64,000 bases of DNA from Microbacterium sp. Leaf288 (lineage in GTDB: Bacteria; Actinomycetota; Actinomycetes; Actinomycetales; Microbacteriaceae), in assembly GCF_001422925.1 (NCBI RefSeq), contig NZ_LMNI01000001.1:18462-82461 (forward strand), given 5' to 3'. Numbering within the stretch: position 1 is the stretch's first letter; every line of letters starts with the position of its first letter. Position numbers and translations under genes: made by a program. The notes beneath the pieces are model-generated. The model made no database searches, had not been told where the DNA came from, and worked only from the letters and a program-made list of their open reading frames with translations. Positions 49,034-57,518 of the stretch are shown here, one piece after another.

Positions 49034-49777
49034 TCAGGCTTCGTCCGCTTCAGCCTCACCGCGCAGCGAGGTCTCGTGCTCGACATCCAGAAGGGGGAGG
49101 TCGTCGCGCGTGACGAGGCGTGCCGCGATCGCGTGCTCGACGAGTCGCACGCGGCGGTTCGTCGCGTAGGAGCGCACCCCGCCGCGCATGCCGGGCACGC
49201 CGGCGCGATCGAGCTTGTCGCACACGTTGTCGAGCTTGCGATTGAAGCGCGTGAGCGTCCAGCCGAGCCGTTCGGCGGCCTGCGCCGACGTCGGCAGTTC
49301 GCTCATGCCGGTGCCGTCGCGCCGCAGCACGGGTTCGGCGAGCGCGAGGATCATGACGCGCTGACTGTGGGTCAGCGGCACCTCGCCGATCGTCGAGAGG
49401 CCGTCGTCGTCGGCGGGCTGCTGCGTGTCGCGGAAGGTCGGCTCGGCGGCGTGGATGGTGAGCTCGTACGTCGTCGGGCCGGCACTGAAGATGACGGATG
49501 TCGCGGCGAAGACGAGCGGCAGCCGTGCACCCGGTGCGAGCCAGGCCTGCACCCGCCCGCCCGAGTCGGTGACCGTCGCCGACAGGCGTGAGCCGACGTT
49601 CGAGAGCAGCCAGAGCCCTTCGACGTTCTGGATCGTGAGGAAGTTGCGGTGCAGGAACAGGTTGTCGTCGATCGCGAGGTCGCCCTCGCGGCCCACCGTG
49701 AACACCGTGTCGGGATCGACGGAGAACTCCTCGCCCGCGAACTCGACCCTGAGCTCGTCGACCTCTGCGGCTGTCAC
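49034..49777 (-). CDS. FHA-domain protein with C-terminal helical (wHTH-like) region
   Basis: A 247-residue protein. Residues ~10-110 look like an FHA fold: FSVDPDTVFTVGREGDLAIDDNLFLHRNFLTIQNVEGLWLLSNVGSRLSATVTD, with the typical GR and N-x-GS parts, though the canonical SRxH serine is replaced (HRNF). The C-terminal ~110 residues (LTHSQRVMILALAEPVLR, SAQAAERLGWTLTRFNRKLDNVCDKL) are predicted helical and resemble a winged-helix/sigma-4-like DNA-binding region. It would link the kinase gene directly upstream to transcription. GTG at 49777 overlaps the kinase stop (GTGA). It is the last gene of the operon. Confidence 0.7.
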   Translation of the reverse strand: MTAAEVDELRVEFAGEEFSVDPDTVFTVGREGDLAIDDNLFLHRNFLTIQNVEGLWLLSNVGSRLSATVTDSGGRVQAWLAPGARLPLVFAATSVIFSAGPTTYELTIHAAEPTFRDTQQPADDDGLSTIGEVPLTHSQRVMILALAEPVLRRDGTGMSELPTSAQAAERLGWTLTRFNRKLDNVCDKLDRAGVPGMRGGVRSYATNRRVRLVEHAIAARLVTRDDLPLLDVEHETSLRGEAEADEA

Positions 49778-51399
49778 GGCGTGCACCCCCGCGTCGGGTC
49801 GGTCTGCTGCTGACCGTTGGCGCGCACCAGCGTGACGTCCACACAGGTCTGCCCCGTCGCCGCGGCCGGCACGGTGATCTCGGGAACCTCGACCGGCTCG
49901 GCCTCGCCCGTGCTGTCGGTGAGCGAGACGGCCTCGACGATGTAGAAGTCTCCGTCCTCGGGGTCGGGGTTCATCCACGTGAACGTCACGCCGCCGTCGA
50001 CCGGCGCACCGACGACGTCGGTGACGGCCGGCACGGTGGACGCAACCACATCCTGCGGCTTCGACGACTCGCTCGGCTTCGGCTGCTCCTGGGCCGTGCC
50101 CGACAGGATGCCCGGCAGCGACACACCGACGATGACCGCGACGATCACGAGCGCGGCGGCGCCGAGCCCGATCCAGAGTCCCGTCCGGCGGCGACGCGGG
50201 GGCGCAGCATCCTCCTCCTGCTGGGGAGGGGCCGCGTCGAAGGCGGGAGCGCGCACGATCGTCTCGTCGAGCGACACCGGCAGGTCGACCTGATCGCGCC
50301 GGACCGTCTGCTCGTACGCCGACGGGGGTGCGGGTGCGCGGCGAGCGACCGTCTCGGTCTCGACGGGGGCCGGGTCGAACCGCGGCGCGACAGCGGCGGC
50401 GCTCGGTGCCGTGACCGCCGACGGGCGGGTCATGCCCGCCGCGGGGGTCGTCTCGGGGTTGATGCTGACGACGCCGCGGACGCGGGTGAGACCGTCGTCC
50501 TCGTCCTCCTCGATGTCCTCCGGAACGTGGTCGTCGAGGATGTCGATCGGGGTGACCGAGTGCGACAGCTCGATCTGCACCGTCTGCAGCGCACGGGCGA
50601 GGGCGAGCGCGCTCTCGTAGCGATCGGCGGGCACCTTCGCCATCGCACGCTCGAGGACGCGCTGCAACGACACCGGCACGTCCGCGCGACCGAGAGCGGG
50701 AAGCGGCAGGGTCTCGATGCGGTGGATGAGCTCGGCCGCGCCGTTGCGCTGACCCGGCAGCTCGAAGGGCGAGCGCCCGGCCAGAAGCGTGTAGACGGTC
50801 GCCCCCAGCGCGTACACATCGGAGCGCGGGTCGCTGCGGGGCACGTCGGCGAACGACTCCGGCGGCGACCACGGGATCGACAGGCCCGCCGACTCGGCGG
50901 CAGCGTTCGTGGTCGATGCGATGCCGAAATCGGTGAGCGCCGGGCGGTTGTACTCGGTGACGAGGATGTTCGCGGGCTTGATGTCGCGGTGCAGCACGCC
51001 TGCGCGGTGCGCCGTCTCGACGGCGGCCGCCACCTGCACGCCGACGCGCAGCGACTCCGCGATCGAGAAGGGCTCGCGCCGGTATCGCACCTGCAGGTTC
51101 GGCCGCGGGCAGTACTCCATCACGAGGTACGGGCGGCCGTCCTTCGCGGCCCCGGCCTGGTAGATCGTGACGATCGCCGGGTGCGTCGACAGCATCGCCA
51201 TGACATTCGCCTCGGCGGTGAACTCCTCGACCGAGCCGCTCGACATGCGGTCCGTGAGCAGCACCTTGACCGCGACCCGACGTTTGGGCAGCTGCTGCTC
51301 GTACAGGAACACGTCGGCGAAGCCGCCCGAGCCGAGCAGGTCGACGTAGGTGAAGCCGGGAAGATCCGGCGGCGCCATGGGCGCGCGCTTGGCGCTCAC
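49774..51399 (-). CDS. Transmembrane Ser/Thr protein kinase (PknB-type)
   Basis: This 541-residue kinase has the complete catalytic core: LGSGGFADVFLYEQQ (G-loop), VAVKVLL (Lys), EEFTAEANVM (Glu), VLHRDIKPANILV (HRD loop), LTDFGIASTTN (DFG) and SDVYALGATVYTLLAG. It spans residues ~15-275. A charged, Pro/Ala-rich linker follows, then one transmembrane segment near residue 425 (GLWIGLGAAALVIVAVIVGVS). An external domain of ~85 residues resembles a fibronectin-type III fold (VTFTWMNPDPEDGDFYIVEAV) and holds two cysteines. It differs from PASTA-type PknB. It overlaps its neighbours by 4 bp, and the PP2C and FHA genes beside it form the rest of a signalling module. Confidence 0.93.
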   Translation of the reverse strand: MSAKRAPMAPPDLPGFTYVDLLGSGGFADVFLYEQQLPKRRVAVKVLLTDRMSSGSVEEFTAEANVMAMLSTHPAIVTIYQAGAAKDGRPYLVMEYCPRPNLQVRYRREPFSIAESLRVGVQVAAAVETAHRAGVLHRDIKPANILVTEYNRPALTDFGIASTTNAAAESAGLSIPWSPPESFADVPRSDPRSDVYALGATVYTLLAGRSPFELPGQRNGAAELIHRIETLPLPALGRADVPVSLQRVLERAMAKVPADRYESALALARALQTVQIELSHSVTPIDILDDHVPEDIEEDEDDGLTRVRGVVSINPETTPAAGMTRPSAVTAPSAAAVAPRFDPAPVETETVARRAPAPPSAYEQTVRRDQVDLPVSLDETIVRAPAFDAAPPQQEEDAAPPRRRRTGLWIGLGAAALVIVAVIVGVSLPGILSGTAQEQPKPSESSKPQDVVASTVPAVTDVVGAPVDGGVTFTWMNPDPEDGDFYIVEAVSLTDSTGEAEPVEVPEITVPAAATGQTCVDVTLVRANGQQQTDPTRGCTP

Positions 51400-52883
51400 G
51401 ACAGCCCCTCGATCGCGACGGTGATGCCGTCACCGAGGTCCAGCACATCGCCCGGGATCACGACCGTGCTCTCCCCGGGGTGCAGCCGCACGGGGTCGGC
51501 GCCCTGGCGCAGCAGCGTCGTGCCGTTCGTGGTGCGCAGGTCGGTCGCGACGATGCTCTCGCCCTCGACCCGCAGTTCGACGTGGCTGCGCGAGATGTCC
51601 TGTTGCGGACTGTCGACGGCCACCAGGTGCGGCAGGTCGGTGCCGCTCACGCGCGTCGAGCGCGGACGCCGGCCGATCACGACGGTGCGGTCGAGTGACA
51701 GCACCTGCCCCGTCGACACCCGGATGCGTCCCGGGGCGGGCGGGCGCGGCGGCGCGAGCGGCGCGGGGGTCGAATCGATGGGGAAACCGGATGCTGCGCC
51801 CCCGGCGCCGCCCGCCGCTTCACGCAGCGCACGGGCCTGGGCCAGTGAGATCGTCGCGCCGTCGTGGTCACCGGCGGGCGCAGGAGCCTCGGCGGAAGCG
51901 CGGTCTTCGTCCTCGCCCTCGGCCGTGCGGTCGCCGTCGGCAGAGCGGATCACCGTCGCCCCCCAGAGGTCGTCGAAGCCGGTGGTCGCGGCGACGTCCG
52001 CTTCGGCGGCCGAGGTCGCGATGGCGGAGGCCCCGACAGGCGGGGCGAGGGCGGAGTCCAGGGGAAGCAGCGTCTCACCGTCGGTGGCCGATGGGACCGC
52101 GCTCGAGTCGATGAGCGCCCCCGGCTCCCCCGACTCACCCGACTCACCCGACTCACCCGGCGTCATCGGCGAGGTACCCGGCGTCATCGGCGATGCCGAA
52201 ACACGGGCCGGTTGCCCGACACGCCGGGCCGAGGCATCCGTTTCCGGTGTGTCGCCGTCACCGACCCGTGTTTCGGCAAGGAAGGAGGGGTTCGGACCGG
52301 CGGGCACCGGATGCCGGCGAGCACCGGGAGCAGCCCCGGCGGGAGCAGCCCCGACGGGAGCAGCCTCGACGGGAGCAGCCCCGGCGGGAGCAGCCTCGGC
52401 GGGAGCAGCCCCGGCGGGAGCGCCACCGGCAGGCGAGACCGAACCCACGGGTGCGGCATCCCATTCGATCCGGCTCGCCAGCACGATGCCGTCGGCGATC
52501 TCGAACTCGGCCGGGGCGTCGGACCCCGGCGTCGTGAGCGCGACGCGCACCGCGCCCGGGATGACGCGCTCGGTCCACGTCGTGACGCCGGCGCCCGACA
52601 CGCGCTCGGACGCGGCGCCGTCGATGTCGAACGCGAAGTCGCCGCGCACGGCGACGCGGACCCCGTCGTCGTCTGCGAGTGCCACCGCGAACGCGGGGAT
52701 CGCAGTGAGCGAGGCACCGTACGCGCCGGTGAGCGCCTCGAGGACGCCGCCCAGGCCACGGCCGTCGGCGAGCACCGACCGGATGCGGGTGAGCAGCGCC
52801 GCCGAGGCGCCAGGCTCGAGCACGGCGAATCCGCGCGGCGTGACGGCGACCGGTGTGGTTCCCGGAGCGTAGAGCGTGGGCAT
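51396..52883 (-). CDS. FHA-domain protein with low-complexity linker
   Basis: A 495-residue cytoplasmic protein. Residues ~1-150 form an unrecognised alpha/beta region (TPRGFAVLEPGASAALLTRI, FAVALADDDGVRVAVRGD). A ~200-residue Ala/Pro/Gly/Glu linker follows, with 15-bp DNA repeats at 52320-52425 (coding GAAPAG units) and GESGESGE repeats. Residues ~400-490 are a clear FHA domain: RTVVIGRRPR, DISRSHVELRV and LRTTNGTTLL, the phosphothreonine-binding triad. The ATG at 52883 overlaps the PP2C stop (TGATG). It likely binds phosphorylated partners of the adjacent kinase. Confidence 0.8.
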   Translation of the reverse strand: MPTLYAPGTTPVAVTPRGFAVLEPGASAALLTRIRSVLADGRGLGGVLEALTGAYGASLTAIPAFAVALADDDGVRVAVRGDFAFDIDGAASERVSGAGVTTWTERVIPGAVRVALTTPGSDAPAEFEIADGIVLASRIEWDAAPVGSVSPAGGAPAGAAPAEAAPAGAAPVEAAPVGAAPAGAAPGARRHPVPAGPNPSFLAETRVGDGDTPETDASARRVGQPARVSASPMTPGTSPMTPGESGESGESGEPGALIDSSAVPSATDGETLLPLDSALAPPVGASAIATSAAEADVAATTGFDDLWGATVIRSADGDRTAEGEDEDRASAEAPAPAGDHDGATISLAQARALREAAGGAGGAASGFPIDSTPAPLAPPRPPAPGRIRVSTGQVLSLDRTVVIGRRPRSTRVSGTDLPHLVAVDSPQQDISRSHVELRVEGESIVATDLRTTNGTTLLRQGADPVRLHPGESTVVIPGDVLDLGDGITVAIEGLS

Positions 52884-53740
52884 CAGAATCCTCCCGCGAA
52901 CACCGCGCGGGGCAGCGTGTCGCCGTCGATGTCGGCGTCGTCGGTGGTGTCGGCGGCGTTCACCGGCACCGTGTCGCGCTCGCACGCGCGGCTCGTGCGC
53001 GTGCGCACCGCGAGGGCGTCCACGACGATCGCCGTGATGTTGTCGCGGCCGCCGCGCACCATCGCCTCGTGCACGAGCCGCGTCGCGGCCGCCTGCGGGT
53101 CGGCCTCGGCGAGGAGGATGCCGTGGATCGCGTCCTGCTCGAGCTCGCCCGACAGTCCGTCGGAGCAGACCAGGATGCGGTCGCCGTCCTCGGCCGGGAT
53201 GAGCCAGTAGTCGGGCTCGGCGTCGCTGCCCGCCCCGATAGCGCGCGTGATCACGTTGCGGCGGGAATCGCGCTGTGCGGCGTCGGCGGCGAGCTGTCCG
53301 CTGTCGACGAGCTCCTGCACGACCGAGTGGTCGACGCTCACCTGCTCGAAAAGGCCCTCGCTGAGGCGGTAGGTGCGCGAATCGCCCAGGTTGATCGCGA
53401 GCCAGTAGCCCTCGCCGTCGACATCGGCGATGACCACGCCCGCGAGCGTCGTGCCGGCACCCGCACCGGCCCCGGCCGGCAGCGCCGCGACGCGGCGGCG
53501 CGCGCCGGCGACGGCGGCCTGCACGTCGTCGATGGTCAGGCTCTCGCGACCGGTGAGGCCCGAGAACTCCTGGATCACCGTCGCGCTGGCGATCTCGCCC
53601 GCGTTGTGACCGCCCATGCCGTCGGCCACGAGGAACAGCGGCGCCACCGCGAGGTACGAGTCCTCGTTGATGCGGCGGCGCAGGCCCGCATCCGTCGACG
53701 CCCCGAACGCGACCGCGATGGGCGGCGTGGTCCCGGTCAT
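52883..53740 (-). CDS. PP2C-family Ser/Thr protein phosphatase
   Basis: A 285-residue soluble phosphatase matching PstP-like PP2C enzymes. INEDSYLAVAPLFLVADGMGGHNAGEIAS supplies the first metal-binding aspartates, then AGTTLAGVVIADV, INLGDSRTYRLSEG, DHSVVQELVDSG, RILVCSDGLSGELEQDAI and GGRDNITAIVVD. It lacks the C-terminal transmembrane and external part of mycobacterial PstP. The start at 53740 is set by the overlap with the RDD-FHA gene stop. It should reverse the modifications made by the kinase two genes downstream. Confidence 0.93.
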   Translation of the reverse strand: MTGTTPPIAVAFGASTDAGLRRRINEDSYLAVAPLFLVADGMGGHNAGEIASATVIQEFSGLTGRESLTIDDVQAAVAGARRRVAALPAGAGAGAGTTLAGVVIADVDGEGYWLAINLGDSRTYRLSEGLFEQVSVDHSVVQELVDSGQLAADAAQRDSRRNVITRAIGAGSDAEPDYWLIPAEDGDRILVCSDGLSGELEQDAIHGILLAEADPQAAATRLVHEAMVRGGRDNITAIVVDALAVRTRTSRACERDTVPVNAADTTDDADIDGDTLPRAVFAGGF

Positions 53741-54987
53741 CACGCGAGCCCCACCGTCACGCGCCGGTCGCCGAACTCGAGTGTGTCGCCGTCGCGCAGG
53801 TTCGTGCGGACACCCGGCGTGAGCGGAATCCGTCCACCGTCGCGGACGAGCGTCGTGCCGTTGGTCGAGTGGCGGTCGGCGATCCACGCGCCGGCGATGT
53901 CGCCGCCGACCTCGAAGTGCGTCTTCGACAGCGACAGCGTCTCGTCGCGCACGGGGATCGCGACCGCGCCGTCCTCGCTCGCGGGGTTGCGGCCGTAGAG
54001 GGTGCGCCCGTACACGGCCATCCGCGTGCCGTCATCCCACGTCAGCACCGCGAGCACCGGCGCGCCGTCGTACAGCGCGGCCCGCTGGGCGGGCGGCGGC
54101 ACGACGATGCGCGTGGACTCGACATCCTCTTCCACGGACGCCGGGACCAGGGATGCGGCGAACACGGGTGCTGCGGCAGGCGCGATGGCGGCGGCGGTCG
54201 TGGGGGCGATGGCACCAAGCGGCTCGGTCGTCGTCGCGGCCGGGAACGGCATCGTCACGCTGGGGAAGGGCTCGGGCGCGCGCGTGCCGAGGGGCTCGTG
54301 CGTGATCCACGGGACGTCGGCGATCACACCCGTCGGCACCGGCGGGGCGGGCCGCGTCGCGGCCGGGGCCACCACGGCCGCGGGCGTGAATCCCGGTGCG
54401 GGCACCGGGGCCGCCGGCTGCAGCGACGGCACGGGCGGCAGCGGTGCAGCGCCCGTCGGATGCGGCAGGTAAGGGTTCGCGGTGGCGACGACGGCGGAGG
54501 CCGAACGCGCAGCATCCGCCTTCCGGATGTCGACGACCACAGCGCGCGATGCCATGTCGTGCCAGCCCTGGCGGCGGCCGCTCGCGTCGAAGAGGGGCGT
54601 GAAGTAGCCGACCACGATCGACGCGGCGAGGCCGAACACGAGGTTGCGCAGGATCGCGCGCCAGAATCCGATCGGGGCGGCCGAAGAGGCGTCGTGCAGG
54701 CGCAGACCGAGGATCCGCTGCCCGATCGACCCGCCGCCGCTGCCCTGCATCGCCGAGTAGACGAGCCACCAGACGAACATCAGAAGTCCGATGCCGGCGT
54801 AGCCGAGCAGGATCATGACCGCCAGGCCCTCGCGGTCCCCAGCCGGGCCCACTCCGAAGATGATGCCCACGACGATGCCGACCAGCACGGCGCCGATCAC
54901 CCAGGCGACGCCGATGTCGATCGCGAACGCCCCCACACGGCGTCCGATGGTCGCCGCGGGGGCGGCGCCTGGCGGGCTCACGGTCAT
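53740..54987 (-). CDS. RDD-family membrane protein with C-terminal FHA domain
   Basis: A 415-residue fusion. The N-terminal RDD domain (residues ~10-155) has the family Arg and Asp pair in IGRRVGAFAIDIGVAWVIG, further helices at ILLGYAGIGLLMFVWWLVYS and LRNLVFGLAASIVVG, and SIGQRILGLRLHD. A Pro/Ala-rich linker of ~150 residues follows. The C-terminal ~95 residues form an FHA domain: RTLYGRNPASEDGAVAIPV, ETLSLSKTHFEVGG, and HSTNGTTLV. AGGAGAACGA lies right before the ATG. It puts a phospho-binding module at the membrane, probably docking the kinase output to the transglutaminase-like protein upstream. Confidence 0.85.
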   Translation of the reverse strand: MTVSPPGAAPAATIGRRVGAFAIDIGVAWVIGAVLVGIVVGIIFGVGPAGDREGLAVMILLGYAGIGLLMFVWWLVYSAMQGSGGGSIGQRILGLRLHDASSAAPIGFWRAILRNLVFGLAASIVVGYFTPLFDASGRRQGWHDMASRAVVVDIRKADAARSASAVVATANPYLPHPTGAAPLPPVPSLQPAAPVPAPGFTPAAVVAPAATRPAPPVPTGVIADVPWITHEPLGTRAPEPFPSVTMPFPAATTTEPLGAIAPTTAAAIAPAAAPVFAASLVPASVEEDVESTRIVVPPPAQRAALYDGAPVLAVLTWDDGTRMAVYGRTLYGRNPASEDGAVAIPVRDETLSLSKTHFEVGGDIAGAWIADRHSTNGTTLVRDGGRIPLTPGVRTNLRDGDTLEFGDRRVTVGLA

Positions 54988-57518
54988 TCGTTCTCCTGTG
55001 GGGGGTGGGCGGAGCGCTCGGGCGAGCTCCGGGTCTTGCTGCCGCGGCGCGAGCGCCGGGTCGACGTCCGTGCCGAAACGGCGTCCGACGCGTCGGGCTG
55101 CGCGGCGGCGACAGCGTCCGGCGTCGCTGTCGGCGCCGTGCGCGGGGCCCGTGCCGGGCGTGCAGGCAGGGCGAATCGCGTGCCTTCGAGGAGTGTACGG
55201 ATGCTGAGCCTCGCGCCGAGACGCTGCCACATCGAGCGGCCCTTCCCCATGCCCCCGACGATCTCGTCGACCTGTGTCCAGAACGCCGCGATGTCGTCGG
55301 GCGACGGCTCGGTCGGACCGAACACCTCGAGGTCGGCGCGGGAGGCCAGGGTCGCGACCCGGGGCTCGGCGAACGCGGCGGTGAGCACGCCGGCGTCCTC
55401 CTGGCGGGTCGCACCGGGGCGCACCGGGGCCCCGAAGTCCGAGGCGCGATCCACGAGCTCGTCCCACCCGCCGCTGATGCGGTCGGACGCGCGCTCGGCG
55501 TCACGGCGCTTGCGGCGGCGCGTGGCCTTGAGGGCTCCGATCACGATGAACGGCGCGAGCAGCACCGCGAGGAGGCCCAGCAGGCCCGCACCGATCGACA
55601 CGATCGTCCACAGCAGGGCCGCGTCGAAGGCGTCCTCGTCTTCCGAGCCGCGGTCGTCGGCGACGGTCGGCGGCAGGTCGACGGGCTCCGCGGGCGGGGG
55701 CGGCGGCTGCAGCACCTGCGGCTTGGGGTCGGCCTTGGGCTTGGTCGTCTGGTCGCTCGGGACCTGGTCCTCGGGAGGCGTCGGATCGAACGGCACCCAT
55801 CCGGCGCCGTCGAACGCGACCTCGACCCACGCGTGGAGCGTCTCGCCCGTCGCGGTGTAGACGGGCTCGCCGGCGGCGTCCTCGTCGGGGTAGAACCCCA
55901 TCACGACGCGCGCCGGGATGCCGACCTGGCCGGCGAGCAGGGCCATCGCCGTCGCGTACTGCTCGTCGTCGCCGACCATCTGCTCCGAGCCGAGCAGCGT
56001 CGCGATGCGCTCCGCGCCGTGGCCGGCGCGCGAGAGCGGCTGGCCGGCGAGACCGTGGCTGAAGTACCCGCCCTCCGACAGCATCTGCTGCAGCGCGCGC
56101 ACCTGCTCGACAGGCGTCTCGGCCTCGGCGACGGTCTTCGATGCGATGTCGGCGAGCGCCTCCGGAACGCCGACCTGCTTGGGCATCTTGAGCGGCGCGA
56201 AGCTCTGGTCGCCGAGCGCCTCGTCACTCGGCACCTCCGGGATCACGGCGTCGAGCGTGTACTCGTCGCCCTTCTCGAGCCCGACGGTGACGACCCCGGT
56301 CTCGGTCGCCTCGTTGTAGTGCGCGGTGCGGCGGAGGTCATCGGCGCGGTCGCCGTCGAACGTGACGCTCCGGACGGCACCGGCATCCGGCATCCACACG
56401 CTCTCGAGCTCCCCGATCTCGACGTGCACCGTCGCGGGGGTACCCTCGGCGTCGGCCGACATGTTGGTGCGGGCGGGCGCGAAGGCACTGGACGAACCGC
56501 TGCCGTCGTCCGACACGTTGTACACGGTGCCGTTGTACGCGTCCATCGTCGCCAGTCGCATGCGGGCACCCTCGGGCAGGCCGCTCACCGTGAAGAGGGG
56601 GTCGTCGGGGTGGTCGCGCACATAGGCGCGGAACGACTGCAGCGGGCTCGCGAACTCGCGGATGTCGAACGGCGGGATCACGATGTCGCGCAGCACGTAC
56701 CGCGGTGACGACGGTGCCGCGAACCCGCTGGTCGCGACGCCGACGACGGCGGCGATCGCGACGACGGCGGCGCCCATCAGCACGCGACGCACGCCGGCGC
56801 CCGACTTCGCGGACCCCTCGCCGACCGGGATCGCGGCCGCCTGCGGCTGCCACGCCTGGCGCAGCGCCAGCCACACCACGCCGACGAGCCCGAACGCGAC
56901 GCCCTGCACGACGGGCACGAACGGCTCGGACGTGCCGAGCGCGATCTCGATGGCGAGGAACGCGGCCGCAGGGATCAGCGCCCAGCCGGCGCTGCGCAGC
57001 CGCAGCGCGAGGGATGTCGTCAGCACCGCCGCGACGAGCGACAGGATGAAGGGCACGATCAGGTGGCCGTCGTCGGTCGCCACCGGAGCGATCGTGGTGA
57101 GGAGCTGCTTCCACGACATGACCACGCCGAGCGCGAGCTGGCGCAGCGTCTCGAGGGTGGGGATGACGCCCGCGACCGTCGTGTGCGGCAGCGCCAGCGC
57201 CCCGCCGAAGAGGAAGTAGACCGCGATCGCAGCTGCCGTCAGGAGGAGGATGCCCCAGCGGAACAGCCGTCCGAGCACGCCCAGCCCCATGCCGAGCACG
57301 AGTCCGCCGAGCGCGGCGACGAGATAGCTCGCGCCGTCGAACGTCGGCGCGAACCCGACGATCGGGATGAGCAGCAGCACGGCGACGGCGCCGAGGTCGA
57401 GGATCCAGCGCCGGGTCGGGAGCGCGTCCGTGCGCGGAACGCGCGGGTGGGATGCTGCGGCCCGCGCGGGCGCGGCGGGCTCGGCGCGCGTAGGAAGCGG
57501 CGTGACGGGCGCGCTCAT
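54984..57518 (-). CDS. Transglutaminase-like membrane protein (TgpA/DUF3488 type), likely inactive
   Basis: A polytopic protein of 844 residues: about six helices in the first ~240 residues, an external region with the transglutaminase-core fold (residues ~430-600), one more helix near 650-675, and a basic cytoplasmic tail. The fold retains the His (HAWVEV, H562) and Asp (FDPTP, D578) of the catalytic triad and GIPARVVMGF, but the Cys position in G-x-C-x-x-Y-A reads GDDEQYA (D518). So the enzyme cannot work by the usual thiol mechanism and may be a binding or scaffold protein. Related actinobacterial proteins may share this, which I cannot verify. Overlaps with both neighbours are 4 bp. Confidence 0.85.
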   Translation of the reverse strand: MSAPVTPLPTRAEPAAPARAAASHPRVPRTDALPTRRWILDLGAVAVLLLIPIVGFAPTFDGASYLVAALGGLVLGMGLGVLGRLFRWGILLLTAAAIAVYFLFGGALALPHTTVAGVIPTLETLRQLALGVVMSWKQLLTTIAPVATDDGHLIVPFILSLVAAVLTTSLALRLRSAGWALIPAAAFLAIEIALGTSEPFVPVVQGVAFGLVGVVWLALRQAWQPQAAAIPVGEGSAKSGAGVRRVLMGAAVVAIAAVVGVATSGFAAPSSPRYVLRDIVIPPFDIREFASPLQSFRAYVRDHPDDPLFTVSGLPEGARMRLATMDAYNGTVYNVSDDGSGSSSAFAPARTNMSADAEGTPATVHVEIGELESVWMPDAGAVRSVTFDGDRADDLRRTAHYNEATETGVVTVGLEKGDEYTLDAVIPEVPSDEALGDQSFAPLKMPKQVGVPEALADIASKTVAEAETPVEQVRALQQMLSEGGYFSHGLAGQPLSRAGHGAERIATLLGSEQMVGDDEQYATAMALLAGQVGIPARVVMGFYPDEDAAGEPVYTATGETLHAWVEVAFDGAGWVPFDPTPPEDQVPSDQTTKPKADPKPQVLQPPPPPAEPVDLPPTVADDRGSEDEDAFDAALLWTIVSIGAGLLGLLAVLLAPFIVIGALKATRRRKRRDAERASDRISGGWDELVDRASDFGAPVRPGATRQEDAGVLTAAFAEPRVATLASRADLEVFGPTEPSPDDIAAFWTQVDEIVGGMGKGRSMWQRLGARLSIRTLLEGTRFALPARPARAPRTAPTATPDAVAAAQPDASDAVSARTSTRRSRRGSKTRSSPERSAHPPQENE

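Noticed and set aside
52320..52425. 15-bp GGGAGCAGCCCCGGC repeats as a regulatory array
   Set aside because: They encode the Ala-Pro-Gly linker of an FHA protein in frame.
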